In this document: one piece after another, positions 10,485-21,810 of the stretch
Position numbering within the stretch: the first letter of the stretch is position 1
How the letters are laid out: every line of letters begins with the position of its first letter
Source of the DNA: Plotosus lineatus
Taxonomy: Eukaryota > Chordata > Actinopteri > Siluriformes > Plotosidae
Direction: 5' to 3'
NCBI GenBank assembly: GCA_024760905.1
Contig: CM045731.1
Location: 56,308,125-56,372,124, forward strand
DNA: 64,000 bases
Position numbers and translations under genes: made by a program
The notes under the pieces: generated by a model
What the model saw: the letters and a program-made list of their open reading frames with translations, nothing else
Databases searched by the model: none
Told to the model about the DNA's origin: nothing

Positions 10485-10835
10485 TCATTCATTCATTCAT
10501 TTTCTGTACCACTTAATCCTAATTAGGGTTGTGGGGAGGCTGGCAGCCATGTCATCCATATCTAGGCGAGTGCAGATTACACCCTGAACAGCTCACCGGG
10601 CCATCACAGAGCAGAAACACACTGATGGCTATGCAGCTCCTCTTTATGAAAGTCAGCATAGGATTTTCCACATGAACCTCTCACCACAGATAGTGCGAGA
10701 CATGGCTGGCCTTTGATAACCCAGTTAGCTGCACTGGGGGGACAGCAGTGACAACCGAGTAATAATGGGGCTTGAACCCTCAACCTTGGGATCAGTAATC
10801 CAGCACCTTACCAGCAGGCCACTGCTGCCCCAATG
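10485..10835 (-). mobile_element. SINE-D copy, type-2 tail, antisense, full length
   Basis: On the minus strand it has the tRNA-like head (GGTTGAGGGTTCAAGCCCC), the GCAGCTAACTGGGTTATC body and the GCCATCAGTGTGTTTCTG junction. It then has the alternative tail GATGGCCCGGTGAGCTGTTC, ending in a GAATGAATGAATGAATGAAT simple repeat. It shares head and body with 8077-8425 but not the 3' half. Confidence 0.75.
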
Positions 10836-11149
10836 TGACTTAATGGAGTGTGTTATTCTTTGTGGTTCCTGATGGATAATTTACATTTACGCCATTTATC
10901 ATTCGTGATTACACCACCTTTATCCGTTCAGAGAATTAGGAGATGGTTAGGATCAAATTCTGAATTTAGGATTTTTTTTTAAGGAATTCGTTAACATTGC
11001 AAGACTTTTTTGTTGTTGTTATTTTGTAAATTTGTATTTTATTGGAACTCCCCCTCCCCCATTTTCGTCACATCCAGTTCCAATCTATCAGGTATTTCCT
11101 TCTCTATCATAAGATCAGTGCCAACTAGGGAGGGGTGTAAGGGGGTGTA

Positions 11150-11402
11150 AGGCACCCCCTTTATACTTACACTAGAACATTTTATTTTATGATGTCTACA
11201 TGGGGGAGTTCACAAAAACATCCTCGCTGAGCCGGTAGTCGAACCTGGGAGTCAAACCCAGCAAGAAGGTCCTGGGCTCGAATTCAGGGCTCAACAAGGA
11301 TGTTTCTGTATGAAGTTTGCATGTTTTCTCCATGCATGGGTTCCCTCTGGGGTACTCTGGTGTCTTCAAGCAGTCCAAAGACACGCTTATTAGGATAAGT
11401 CT
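11150..11402. repeat. 5' part of a duplicated composite unit, with back-to-back SINE-A pieces
   Basis: This stretch, from AGGCACCCCCTTTATACTTA up to the LINE fragment, recurs almost unchanged at 22908-23157. It contains a short antisense SINE-A piece (about 11208-11262) facing a sense SINE-A piece (about 11262-11400). In both places it is followed by the same LINE 3' fragment. Confidence 0.75.
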
Positions 11403-11850
11403 TCTTTTCCTTTCGGCTGTTCCCTTCAGGGGTCGCCACAGCGAATCACCTGTCTCCATCTCACCCTATCCTCTGCATCTTCTTCTCTTACACCAACTAC
11501 CTTCATGTCCTTCTTCACCACATCCATAAATATTTTCTTTGGTCTTCCTCTAGGCCTTCTGCCTGGTAGTCCCAACCTCAGCATCCTACTACCAATATAC
11601 TCACTATCCTTCCTCTGTACATGTCCAAACCATCTCAATCTAGCCTCTCTGACTTTGTCTCCAAAACCGCTTACATGTGCTGTCCCTCTGATGTGCTCAT
11701 TCCTGATCCTATCCATCCTCGTTACTCCCAAAGAGAACCTCAACATTTTCATCTCTGCTACCTCCAGCTCTGCCTCCTGTCTTTTCCCCAGGGCCACTGT
11801 TTCTAACCCATACAACATCGTTGGCCTCATCACCGTTTTGTACACCTTCT
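11403..11850 (-). pseudogene. RTE-type LINE, 5'-truncated 3' fragment
   Basis: The minus-strand frame runs from KVYKTVMRPTMLYGLETVAL through LRWFGHVQRKDSEYIG to RWRQVIRCGDP. This is the region C-terminal to the RT core in the full copies at 56.7-63.7 kb. The frame is open but has no endonuclease or RT domain. The 3' end is the AGCCGAAAGG-type terminus shared by all copies. Truncation is within a few bases of the point in the copy at 23158-23604. Confidence 0.85.
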
Positions 11851-12017
11851 CATGGTAGTTAATTGTAATCATTTATACAAATGTATATTTAATTTATGGA
11901 GGCCAACCGATATTAATTTGGTTCATGGAATTAATTTACTAGGATTTATCAGCAACCTTTCAATCTTTTAAAATTGTTCAATCTGCCAAGATTTCAAAAT
12001 GTGAAGCTAATTAAACT

Positions 12018-12126
12018 GTTAGAATGTAAACCCCACAAACAAACACCCTCACTGAGCCCAGGACTTGAACCCAAGGCCTTCCTGCTGTGAGGCAGACTTG
12101 CAAACTGCTATACCACCATGCTGCCT
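12018..12126 (-). mobile_element. SINE-A head fragment, antisense
   Basis: It carries the antisense tRNA-like head: CCCAGGACTTGAACCC, AAGGCCTTCCTGCTGTGAGG and ACCATGCTGCC. Confidence 0.65.
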
Positions 12127-13040
12127 GTTATGTCTTTATAAAGCATGATGAAGTTTTCAGGAATGCTCAGAGAAGGTCTCAGAGATGCTTCACCAGATTA
12201 ACCTCATGCTATATCTGGCTTTCCGTGATGGAACCCAAGCTATTGTTTCTATTACCAGTCAGTGTACCATCAAAAATGATTGAAACGCTGATATCTTTAT
12301 TTAATATTGGGATATATAGACATATTGTAATTCAATAAAGAACAGTCATGGAACAACTCCAGAATAATTGTGTGTAAAACAGAGAAGTAGTGATGAAGTA
12401 AATAATCAGAGGAAGAAAGAAGACATCTGAGACTTGTTTGTTTCCCAGCCCGAACAAATAGACAGCAAATTAGTTTCACATGACGGTTTATTGAGAACAA
12501 ACTTGCACATGTTGTGCCTTATTGATGACATGAGGCTACCATAGGGACGGGTTTGCAGTGACAGGCTTGTGAAGCACACCGAGACCACCGAGGTTTCACT
12601 AAAGGCATGCATGAACAGAGGAAGGTTTGAGTGGACAGCCGTGGTCTAACGTTTAGAGAAGTGACATAGAGACTATAAGGTCGCTCATTCGATTTCTGAA
12701 AAATGTGTGCAGGGAAAATGTGTGGTGGTGGGGGAGTGAGTTTCATCTTCCCTTCCTCCACCTTCATGGCTGAAGTGCTCTTGAGCAAGGCACCTACCCC
12801 TGACTGCTCTCCAGGCACTACACTGCAGAGAGAGAGAGAACGAGAGAGAAAGAGAGAGAGAGAGAGAGCTCACAGGCATTAATTTAGTGTCGATGCCTTC
12901 ATTTGGTCCCTACTGAAAGTTGAACCCGAGTGGGCAAAACCACTTGATCTGACTTGACAGTTTGGTGCTGCAGGTAATGTGTGACGTCAAATCATATGAT
13001 GGGGGTGAAACCATTTGGAATAATGTAGATGTTTTTGCCC
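12127..13040. other. intron with a (GA)n tract
   Basis: A GAGAGAGA-rich tract lies at 12826-12868. I see no other supportable feature. Confidence 0.5.
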
Positions 13041-13400
13041 TGTGATGGATTGGCAAGTTGCCTTACAGCAAGAGGGTCCTGGGTTCGAGTCCCATGATCG
13101 GCAAGGGCATTTCTCTGTGGAGTTTCCATGTTCTCTATGCTTGCATGTGCTACCTCGGGGTACTCCAGTTTCCTCCTACAGTCTAAGGAGATGCACGTTA
13201 GAATAATTGCCTCTTCCAGATTTGCCCTAGGTGCGAGTGTGGGAGTGAATTGTTGTATGTGTGTTGCTCTGTGATGGACAGGCGAGTTGCCTTACAATAG
13301 GAACATCCCGGGTTCAAGTCCCGTGGTTGTCAAGGCCGTTACTGTGTGGAGTTTGCATGTTCTGCCTGTGCTTGCGTGGGCCTCCTCAGGGTCCTGAGGC
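13025..13400 (+). mobile_element. tandem SINE-A, 229 bp period
   Basis: The junction GATGGAnnGGCnAG|TTGCCTTACA occurs at 13057/13058 and again at 13286/13287. One SINE-A unit is therefore flanked by partial units with the same join, which indicates a tandem array rather than independent insertions. Confidence 0.7.
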
Positions 13401-14037
13401 ACATTAGGGACTCTGAGGAGACAGACGCCAGAGAGAGATAACGTGACTGGGTCGAGGCCCATTTTCATATTTTCCTGACTGTTTTTCTCAGATTCAGGTT
13501 TAAAGTACTGGAACACTTTCGTTTCTCTAGTGACTCGTATTTTTACTTTAAATGAGGATACAGAGTCAGTCTGATGCTTCTGAAATCCGAATAAAGGCGT
13601 CTGCCTTCACGCTCTGGCCTCGGCGTGACCAATCTGGAGCAAGTGGCTTCTACTTGGGAGCGTTTTAACATCTGTCGGGGATTGAGCATCATGCCAGAAG
13701 CTTACGGGAATGTCTTCAACTTCCTGACGCCTTCAAACTCGGACTTGGGTCCTCATGAGGCGCGCGGTAACACCAGAGCCACTCCCTTGAAACAGATATG
13801 ACCTTTTACGAGTGCCGTTAACTCAACAGGAGTTCTTTTTAATGTCAGTTTTACTGAGTATTAGCGAGACTATACGCCTGTGTCGTGAGATTTACAACAG
13901 CGGAAAGCTACTTTTACAGACATGAAGTTACATAGTAGAGTCATAAAGGGGTTTATGAAGAAGTCAAAGGAGAGTGTGAATTATTCTTTTCCTTCATGAG
14001 AAAAAATCTTCACAAGACCTTCCAGAAATCATAGAGA

Positions 14038-14040
<3 letters not shown>

Positions 14041-14097
<57 letters not shown>
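14041..14097 (+). repeat. (AC)n microsatellite, 57 bp
   Basis: A pure AC run about 690 bases before the EGF3 acceptor. It is the same length as, and complementary to, the (TG)n at 2451-2507 at the other end of the intron. Confidence 0.95.
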
Positions 14098-14099
<2 letters not shown>

Positions 14100-14607
14100 G
14101 AGTAGTTGATGTACTCTTCCTTATTTACTTGGTGTATTTGTGGTACAAGATCATCTTTTGTGACTTTTATTTTACATCCTATGTGTTAACGTGTCACAGT
14201 TCACTATGTCCAGTGTCCACGTTTCCAGGTGTACAACTGATCGTATTAAAAGTACAAACGGCTGGCACCAAAGCAACCTTCTTATGATGGCTAGCATTTT
14301 AACAGATTAGTGTTCCAGCTGTCAATTATCCTGCAGCTCATTCATTTTCTGACTTATTAAATGGTTAGCTATTTTCTTAAAAATAAACATGAAGACATGT
14401 TGCTGTGTTAATTTGGTGTAGCTATGCTAGCTTTTGAAATGAGGGCGTGGCTCAGGAATGCATGAATTATGGGCCAGGACTTTTAACTCTGTAATTATAC
14501 ATTCAAGAGGAAATTAAAGAAAATAACTTTCAGCATTGCAGTTGCATTTTAGACTTTTATTTTGAATGAACATGGAAGTTATGAGCTACAAGTTAAACAA
14601 TGATACA

Positions 14608-14790
14608 TCTCTCTCACTCTCTCTATTTCTGTTTACTCTTTGTCTTTCTTGCTCTCTCTCTAACCCTGTTCTCACCCCCCCTCTCTATCACTCTACTTTT
14701 ATCTATTTCTTCTTCTTCTCCTCACTCTTCCTTTATTTTTTTTTTCTTCTTGCTGCTTCTCCTAATTTCTCTCGCCTTTCTCTTCTCCAG
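14608..14790 (+). promoter_or_regulatory. scube3: extended polypyrimidine tract and 3' splice site of the EGF3 exon
   Basis: About 180 bases composed almost entirely of C and T lead into TTCTCCAG. This is far longer than a usual tract and could recruit U2AF2 or PTB. Confidence 0.75.
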
Positions 14791-14925
14791 ATGTAGACGA
14801 GTGTGGGGAGGGTAATGGAGGCTGTCAGCAGGTGTGTATGAATATGATGGGAAGTTACGAGTGTCGCTGTAAAGAAGGCTTCTTTCTGTCTGACAACCAG
14901 CACACCTGCATCCAGCGACCCAAAG
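14791..14925 (+). CDS. scube3: scube3 exon, EGF-like module 3 (calcium-binding)
   Basis: This 135 bp exon is phase 1-1, with acceptor TTCTCCAG and donor G|GTGAGC. It translates to DVDEC, GGC, QQVC, then [23 protein letters not shown] and IQRPK. The six cysteines are in EGF spacing, with the D-x-D-E-C and N-x-x-G-x-Y elements of a calcium-binding EGF module. [14 protein letters not shown] is characteristic of SCUBE EGF3, and the CIQRP ending favours SCUBE3 over SCUBE1 (CIHR). A pyrimidine-rich tract of about 180 bases precedes the acceptor, so splice-site definition should be strong. The upstream intron is about 12.4 kb and the downstream one 18.2 kb. Confidence 0.95.
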
Positions 14926-15720
14926 GTGAGCCCTTCCTCAACGCACAGATGCCCCGCCCTATTCAGGAACACTATGGCTACATGCCATTGAATCAGTTTA
15001 TCTGAATGCTGCGTTTTGTCATGACTTCATGAAGAGACTACATGTCATATGTTCAGTGGCTTCTGTGTTTTTTTTAATGAATTCGGAAAACATACAGCGG
15101 TCACACTTTACCTCCACAGATCCCTCTGGCCCGTTGAACTGCCTGTGTTTGCCTTTAATAAGTGCTGTGTTATTCAAGCCTGGCGAAAAGAGGGATCATA
15201 TCGTACGTTTCAAACGCCGAAGGAACCGAGGCTTTTATTGTGTTTACTTAAGTCTCCTTTTTCCCTCCTGTTCTGTTGGAGTGGGCTTTGTGCTAATCTC
15301 CCGTATTTCATCTTAATGTTGCTTTTATTGCTCCCAAATTAAAACCTTTTGGACAGAGAGGTCAGGATGGCAGTAAATCCACCAACACCACATTGTTGTA
15401 CTGCAGTTCTCTCGTTCCCTGATGGAGGAAGACGATGAGGAGATCACACTCGTCTGCTCAGCATTATTTCTCTCCCAGAACCAATCTGCAACAGAGGAGA
15501 ACGTCACGCAGACGTCTGGTGCTGTTGAAATTGAACACGTATGTTTACAGGGTGCAGAAGAACAGGATTAGAAATCTGAAATAAATAAACATTGTTAAAA
15601 GGGGAAATGTCCTCTTATTTACACTTTATTTACAGTTTGAGGATGCTGTGCGTTTTATAACATGAGTTCTTGTTCTAATGAACTGACTTAATGCTTCTAA
15701 TTTCCAAAAATATCAATATA
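14926..15720. other. intronic sequence, nothing recognised
   Basis: Sequence after the EGF3 donor. I find no repeat family or coding frame I can support. Confidence 0.4.
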
Positions 15721-15723
15721 AAT

Positions 15724-15912
15724 TAGGGTGACACGGTGGTGCAATGGCCAGCATGACCGCCTTACTGCAAAAAGGTCCAGAATTCGACTGCCAAGTTTTC
15801 TGTGGATACTCCGGTTTCTTCCCAAGTTATGCACATTGGGCTAACAGGATGTTTTAAATTTCCCCTAGGTGTGAGTTGAGCATGACATTTTTGTGTGTTG
15901 GCCCTGCAATGG
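15724..15912 (+). mobile_element. SINE-A copy, 3' end lost in a TA repeat
   Basis: The head GGTGACACGGTGGTGCAATGG and body are recognisable. It stops in the TA repeat that hosts the Tc1-type element. Confidence 0.65.
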
Positions 15913-15930
15913 TATATATATATATATATA

Positions 15931-16941
15931 CAGTGGTATGAAAAAGTATCTGAACCTTTTGGAATTTCTCACATTTCTGCATAAAATCACCATCAAATGT
16001 GATCTGATCTTTATCAAAATCACACAGAAGAAAAAACAGTGTCTTCTTTAACTAAAGCCACCCAAACATTTATAGGTTTTCATATTTTAATGGGGATAGC
16101 ATGCAAACAATGACAGAAGGGGGAGGAATAAGTAACTGAACCCTCTGCCTAAGGAGACTTAAAGAGCAATTGAAACCAATTTTTACCAAACAATTTAAGT
16201 CAGGTGTGTGTCCAGTCACTGATCAGTGGCTTAAAGTTGCCCTGCCCACTATAAAACACACACCTGGTATGAATTGTCTTGATGAGAAGCATTGTCTGAT
16301 GTTCACCGTGGCTCGCTCAAAAGAGCTGTCTGAAGACCTGCGATCAAGAATTGTTGATTTGTATAAAGCTGGGAAAGGATACAAAACCATCTCTAAAAGG
16401 CTGGATGTTCATCAATCGACAGTCAGAGAAGTTGTCTACAAATGGGAGAGTTTGGCACTGTTGCTTCTCTCCCAAGGAGTGGCCGTCCACCAAAAATGAT
16501 GGCAAGAGTTCAGCGCTTAATACTCAGAGAGGTAAAAAAAAACCCTAGAGTGTCTGCTAAAGACTTATAGAAATCACTGGCTCAGTCCAATATCTCTGTG
16601 CACACATCAACTATATGTAAAACAATGGCCAAGAATGGTGTTCATGGGAGGACTCCAAGGAGGAAGCCACTGCTGTCTAAAAAAATACATTGTTGATCGT
16701 TTAATGTTCGCAAAAAGGCACTTGGACACTCCACAGATGTTTTGGCAAAATATTTTGTGGACTGATGAAACCAAAGTTGAATTGTTTGGGAGGAACACAC
16801 AACGTCATGTGTGGAGGAAAAATGGAACAGCTCACCAACATCAACACCTCATCCCCACCGTGAAGCATGGTGGAAGGTGCATGGTGATTTTATGCAGAAA
16901 TGTGAGAAATTCCAAAAGGTTCAGATACTTTTTCATACCAC

Positions 16942-16943
<2 letters not shown>
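15931..16943 (+). mobile_element. Tc1-type DNA transposon, internally deleted
   Basis: The 1,013 bp element is bounded by perfect 63 bp terminal inverted repeats (15931-15993 and 16881-16943) starting CAGTGGTATGAAAAAG. It sits in a TA repeat, so the TA target duplication is expected but not distinguishable. The + strand encodes the N-terminus of a Tc1 transposase: a helix-turn-helix ELSEDLRSRIVDLYKAGKGY with TISKRLDVHQSTVREVVYKW, then after frameshifts the WTDETKVELFG block with the first catalytic Asp. Sequence beyond KHGG is missing; the right TIR follows directly, so the second Asp and the last catalytic acidic residue are lost. It could move only with a transposase supplied elsewhere. Confidence 0.9.

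Positions 16944-17000
<57 letters not shown>
16944..17000. repeat. (TA)n microsatellite
   Basis: A TA run continues the target site on the right side of the Tc1 element. Confidence 0.9.
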
Positions 17001-17006
<6 letters not shown>

Positions 17007-17101
17007 AAATTATAGGCTATATATAATTTTAAAGTGTTCTATGCATGTTACTGTCATACAGGCAACGTGTATTAATATATAAATAAATTATACACCTTAA
17101 A

Positions 17102-17298
17102 CAGACGCTCCTAGACTTACGTTCATCCGTTTTACGTTTTTTTCGATTTTACTTTTTTTTTCAAAAAAAAAAAAAAATCAAATTTTGAGTTTAGACATAC
17201 CTACATAGTATGCTGATGTAATGACGCAATGACGTAATGACACTGCGTCCATTGTTTACAAACGACAGACTGAACGTGCCCCTCCTTCTTCCCAGTTC

Positions 17299-17368
<70 letters not shown>

Positions 17369-18166
17369 GTGTTACCCTTGTGTTAAGACGTCGTCTCTGT
17401 GATCTTTGTGTGTACACTGTTTTGTAACACTAAGCAAATGTGGTTGGTCAGAAGCATAAGCCTACTAGCATGGGTGCAAGTCTCATACACAGAGATGAAT
17501 TAACTATCTGCTCGGATCCGCGCAATCTACCATGCATACTCAGTTAAGTAAAGAGAGTTGTAAAATGAATAAAAACCCGAATCCAGAAAAGAAAGAGAAC
17601 TCTCCACTCTGCTGGTGATTCACATCAGTGCAGGCTCAGAACTAAACGGGTTCAACGGCGCCCTTGCTCACTTGAAAACCCGGCAGTCCATATAACACGC
17701 ACTTTGTCTCAAGCACAGCAAGTACACTACTTTCAGTTTTGAGCGCCTCACATATTAATGTGACTCTGCTCAGCTTCATGTAAAGTGACCATCCATCAAC
17801 CATTTACAAGCAGAAAGATCGCATCATAGAGAATGTTAAAGGTTATATTTGATACTGCATTTGATATTTGATGAATGAATTTGATTGATTTTATCTATTT
17901 GAAATTATTCTGCTTGAATTAATTTATTTGAAATTAATGTTGATATTATTTGATATATTTGATATTATTTTACAATGTTATGTTTATAATAATTGATTTA
18001 TGGGTGTTTTATGAGATTCGGTAATGGTATTTATGGATGTATAGTGCAGTATGAGCGTTATACGTCACACGTCACACGTCATACGTCACGGTAACAACTT
18101 ACGTTCATTTTCAACTTACGTTCGGCCGTCCGGAACCAATTAAAAATGTAAGTCGGGGAGCATCTG
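17102..18166. mobile_element. candidate pogo/Tigger-like non-autonomous element
   Basis: The left end CAGACGCTCCTAGACTTACG and the reverse complement of the right end, CAGATGCTCCCCGACTTACA, are imperfect inverted repeats of about 20 bp. The CTCC..GACTTACG style resembles Tigger-type termini as I know them. It holds no transposase frame but has an (AT)n tract at 17302-17360. A TA duplication is present on the right only, so the boundary is provisional. Confidence 0.5.
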
Positions 18167-19037
18167 TATTTGAAATAAGATAATTAATATAAAAATAAAG
18201 CTATAAAAGAGTAAATAAATTAGGTGCCATGTTGCAAAAATAGCACATCATATGTTGTGATCAAGTGGTTTTGCTAGGAAAGGCTAATTTTCCTCGAAAT
18301 GGCTAGTATAAGGTTTTCTATACAGGAATACATTTTGTTTGGGTGGGCACATAATTTCCAGGCCCAACTTCCAACGTAAATAGGACATTGCAGAACCACC
18401 GGGCAAGCGTGGGCACCCCCTCGAACCCTTCAGTTTTCCGTGATTACTGTAAAACCTCGTGAAAGGACTGTATGTTGTGTATGATCCTGAAACTGTCTGC
18501 TGTAAATCCTGCAGGTTTGGTGGTTTCACTGATACATTTTTTCTCCATCACATTCTCTTATAACCAACCAACCACTTGAACTCTGTCGTACCTTTACAGA
18601 CGAGACGGGTAGGGGAGAAGGGGTGGGGAGGGGTGTTTGGTGTTTCCTAAATACAAAGGTACAGTTCAGGAGTATTGCAGGAGCTTAATGTAGGATCCCT
18701 GCACAGAGTGCTCTTTTATAACCACCCCAAATAATCAGGAGCCGAAACGGAAGCGCACAGGACTTCATGTCAGGATTTACTGGATGAAGTGATGGATTGG
18801 AACCTGAATGTGGTTTATTGGAAAAGCCCATGAAAGCAGACTTGTGTATCAAGGTGCTCTGGACTCCGACATGACAGCATGCGTTTTAAAAAAATCTGAG
18901 GTCTCTAAATTTTCCGCGTCAAGCGGTTGAGGAAACAAAACAACGACCTTCCTGTTATTAGCACATAACTAAACTTGTAGATGAATCAGAACTGCTTGTT
19001 ACACCATTTGTACCATGACACTTTATTATTTAGTTAT
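18167..19037. other. intronic sequence, nothing recognised
   Basis: No supportable gene or repeat boundary. Confidence 0.4.
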
Positions 19038-19406
19038 CATTAATTTGCTGGACTGCATAATCCCACTCAGGTCACAGGGAGGTGGGGCCTATCTCAGCCA
19101 ACACTGTGTGAAAGTGAGGTGAACCCTAATCCATTGCAGGGCCAACAAAGACACACACACACACACACACACAAACACACACAAAAAAATTTACACTCAC
19201 ACACGTGCATCAGGACAATTAAAAGAGCCAATTAGAATAATGTGCATGTTTTTGGTTTGTTGGAAGAAACTAAAGTACCCAGAAGAAACGCATGCAAAAA
19301 CTGGGAGTACATGCATACAACTCCACACAAACACGACCATGCCAAGGCCAGGACACAAACTTTCTTGCTGTGAGGTGGATGTGCTGCGCACGACGCCACG
19401 GTGTTG
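19038..19406 (-). mobile_element. SINE-A copy with (AC)n expansion, antisense
   Basis: Antisense SINE-A landmarks from GCATAATCCCACTCAGGTCAC to the tRNA-like head. The usual short TG stretch of the SINE has expanded into (AC)n at 19150-19172. Confidence 0.7.
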
Positions 19407-19763
19407 TTTATAATTATGCAGTATGAAGGAAAAAAATATATCGGTTTATTCTGATGTCGTTGAGCAACGTGACACTTTTTCTCTTCAGCTGCTCCTGTTC
19501 CATGTTTACTCGCTCTCCTTGGTTTTATTTTGGCTTGTTAAGCCCTTTTAATACTTCATTATTTAAGAGAAAATGGAAGAAATGCTCATATAATCGTCGG
19601 CTGACTTGTGGCAAAAGTGTGGCAAAGGGTGCTAGGAGCCCAACTCGGACTGATTATAATCTCATTATGTTTAAAGGCATTGAATTCTGTTTATTATATT
19701 AGTAGTAGTAGTAGTAGTCGGCGGCGGCGGCAGCCGTATATCTCGAGAGACGATGGTGTAGCG

Positions 19764-20075
19764 CTATGGTAGGCATTTGCGGTAGTGACTGCAAAGGCCC
19801 ACCCTAGAGTGACAGTTTCTTAAACAATTATTGCATACGAAAGGGCTCTGAGGAGCCATGGGGGCTGCCCTTTCTTTCCTCTTTGCTCTTTTCTCAGCTA
19901 GCTTGTTTATTCTGTTAGTTTCAGCTTTGTTGATCCCCTCGCTGACAGTGGTCTTCCAGAGCTGGCGTGTTTCAGCAGTGCCTTCCCAGGTGTTTATGCC
20001 GATGCCAGATAATTTCATGTCCCGCTTACACACGTCCTTGTACCGAAGCTGTGGTCTTCCTGTGTGGCGGGACAT
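19764..20075 (-). pseudogene. LINE C-terminal region with Cys/His motif
   Basis: The frame reads TGRPQLRYKDVCKRDMKLSG, a Lys/Arg-rich segment, then CNNCLRNCHSRVGLCSHYRKC. The spacing C-x2-C..H-x5-C is a zinc-binding-like motif typical of the end of this LINE type's ORF2. Confidence 0.8.
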
Positions 20076-20512
20076 GAAGGCGATTCTGCGTACACCCGGG
20101 AAGCAAGAATCTGAAGGCGAGTAAGGACAACACGAGCAAAGACTTTCCCTATGATGCTAAGGAGGGAGATGCCACAGTAGCTGTTACAGTCACTGCCGTC
20201 CACCCTTGTTTTTGTAGAGGGTTACAATGTTTGCATCACGCATATCCTGGGGGATGAACCCTTCCTTCCAGCATAAGCACAGCAGCTCATGGAGGTGCTG
20301 CAGGAGTGCTGGCTTGCCACTCTTCAAGACTTCAGGGGGATGCCATCCTTTCTAGGGGCTTTTCCACAGGCCAGACAATCAATGGCTTTGCCCAGTTCGT
20401 CCACTGAAAGCAGGTAAGCCAGATCCTCCATGACAGGTAAGTTTGGCAGGGCATTTAATGCTGCATCGGTCACCACATTCTTGGTTGCGTACCGCTCCAG
20501 GTAATGTTCCAC
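20015..20512 (-). pseudogene. LINE reverse transcriptase N-terminus, truncated by deletion
   Basis: Minus-strand frames give AIDCLACGKAPRKDGIP and, after a frameshift, SDCNSYCGISLLSIIGKVFARVVLTRLQILASRVYAES. These are the fingers region of a LINE RT. The next residues expected (the FR block, the F-D block and the A/F-A-D-D catalytic box) are absent. At about 20,085-20,095 the sequence jumps to the C-terminal region. Confidence 0.8.
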
Positions 20513-21810
20513 CCAGCGTTCAAGCTGCTTGCGATCACCTCCCCGGTCTTGGTCTTGAGGGGTGCAGTCTTAATTGTGGTTGGGCCAGTAGCTGTCTTGA
20601 TGCCATTGTACATGGCCATTGTGTTGCCAGTGTCAGCTGCCATTTGAATCTTGCTGCAGAGGTTCAGCCAGAAGTCGTTTGCACAGCGGCGGGCTGTCTG
20701 CTGGGCCTTGTTTCGTGCAGCTTTGAGGGTGTCCCGAGTACTGGTGCTGGGGTTTTGCTTGTATGCTAAGAGGGCTTCCCTCTTGGCTTCTGTCACAGGC
20801 TGCATCTCCTCCCAGTGAGCCTCGTACCAGGCGACACTCCGACGCTCCTTTTTCCCAAAAGCAGTGAGGGCTGTTGTGTAGATAGTATCTCTCAGGAAGC
20901 TCCACTTGCTGTTGATGTCTTTGCCAGGAGTCTGCAAAGCCAACTTCTCCTTGACTGTGTCATGAAACAGTTGGATTCGCTGGGGATCCCTTGAGGAGCA
21001 GGTGTTGGGGAGCAACAAGCAAGGGAGGCCTTGAGTTTTAGAGTGATGGATCCTCTTTGTTGTCAGCTTTATCCTGCTTCCAACGAGGGTGTGGTCTGTG
21101 TCGCAGTCTGCGCTATGGAAATTTCTAGTGTGGAGAACGCTGCTCAGATCCGTGCGCCTGGTGAGGATAAGGTCTAGGTGGTGCCAGTGGCAAGATCTGG
21201 GGTGTCTCCAGGAAACTTTGTGGCGGTCTTTGCACTTGAAGTATGTATTTGTTACACACAGGCCATGATGGCAGCACAGTTCCAACAACCTCTGTCCATT
21301 CTCATTCATCCTGCCTATACCGTGGTGACCAAGGCAGGAAGGCCAGATGTCACAGTCGGCGCCCACTCTAGCATTGAAGTCTCCAAGTAGGTAAAGTCCT
21401 TCAGTGCTGGGGATCCTGGGAATTGTATCATCCAGAGCCTCGTGAAACTGGTTCTTGGCCTCTGGGGTGGAACTGAGTGTTGGTGCATAGATGCTGAGGA
21501 GATTTACAAAACCTGCAGTTGTTGAGAGGCGTAAAGCGAGGATTCTCTCTGATCCACTGGTAGGAGGTTCAATCGCCGTAGTCAACGAGTTCTTCACAGC
21601 GAACCCTACACCATGCAGTCTCGGGTCGTCTTCTGGCAGGCCCTGCCAGTAGAAGGTGTAGTTGGCCTCTTTGATAGTACCACTGTCAGCCAGGCATGTT
21701 TCCTGTAGACAAGCAATGTCAGTATTCAGACGTGTCAGTTCATGGTCGAAGACTGCAGTCTTGCGGGCATCGTCAATTTGCTGAAGATCACTTGTCAGTC
21801 CAGGACACAT
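20470..21810 (-). pseudogene. LINE endonuclease and inter-domain region
   Basis: A 446-residue minus-strand frame contains the APE endonuclease blocks: DIACLQETCLADSG (catalytic Glu), LYLLGDFNARVGAD (Asp/Asn), WRHPRSCHWHHLDLILTRR, and SADCDTDHTLVGS (the DH block). These residues look intact. A linker rich in Lys, Ala and Thr follows and the frame leaves the LINE reading near 20,510. It would be a nuclease for target-primed reverse transcription, but its RT partner domain is broken downstream. Confidence 0.85.

Noticed and set aside
19454..19702. 82-residue + strand frame in the EGF3-EGF4 intron
   Set aside because: No recognisable domain, no splice context, and composition like its surroundings.
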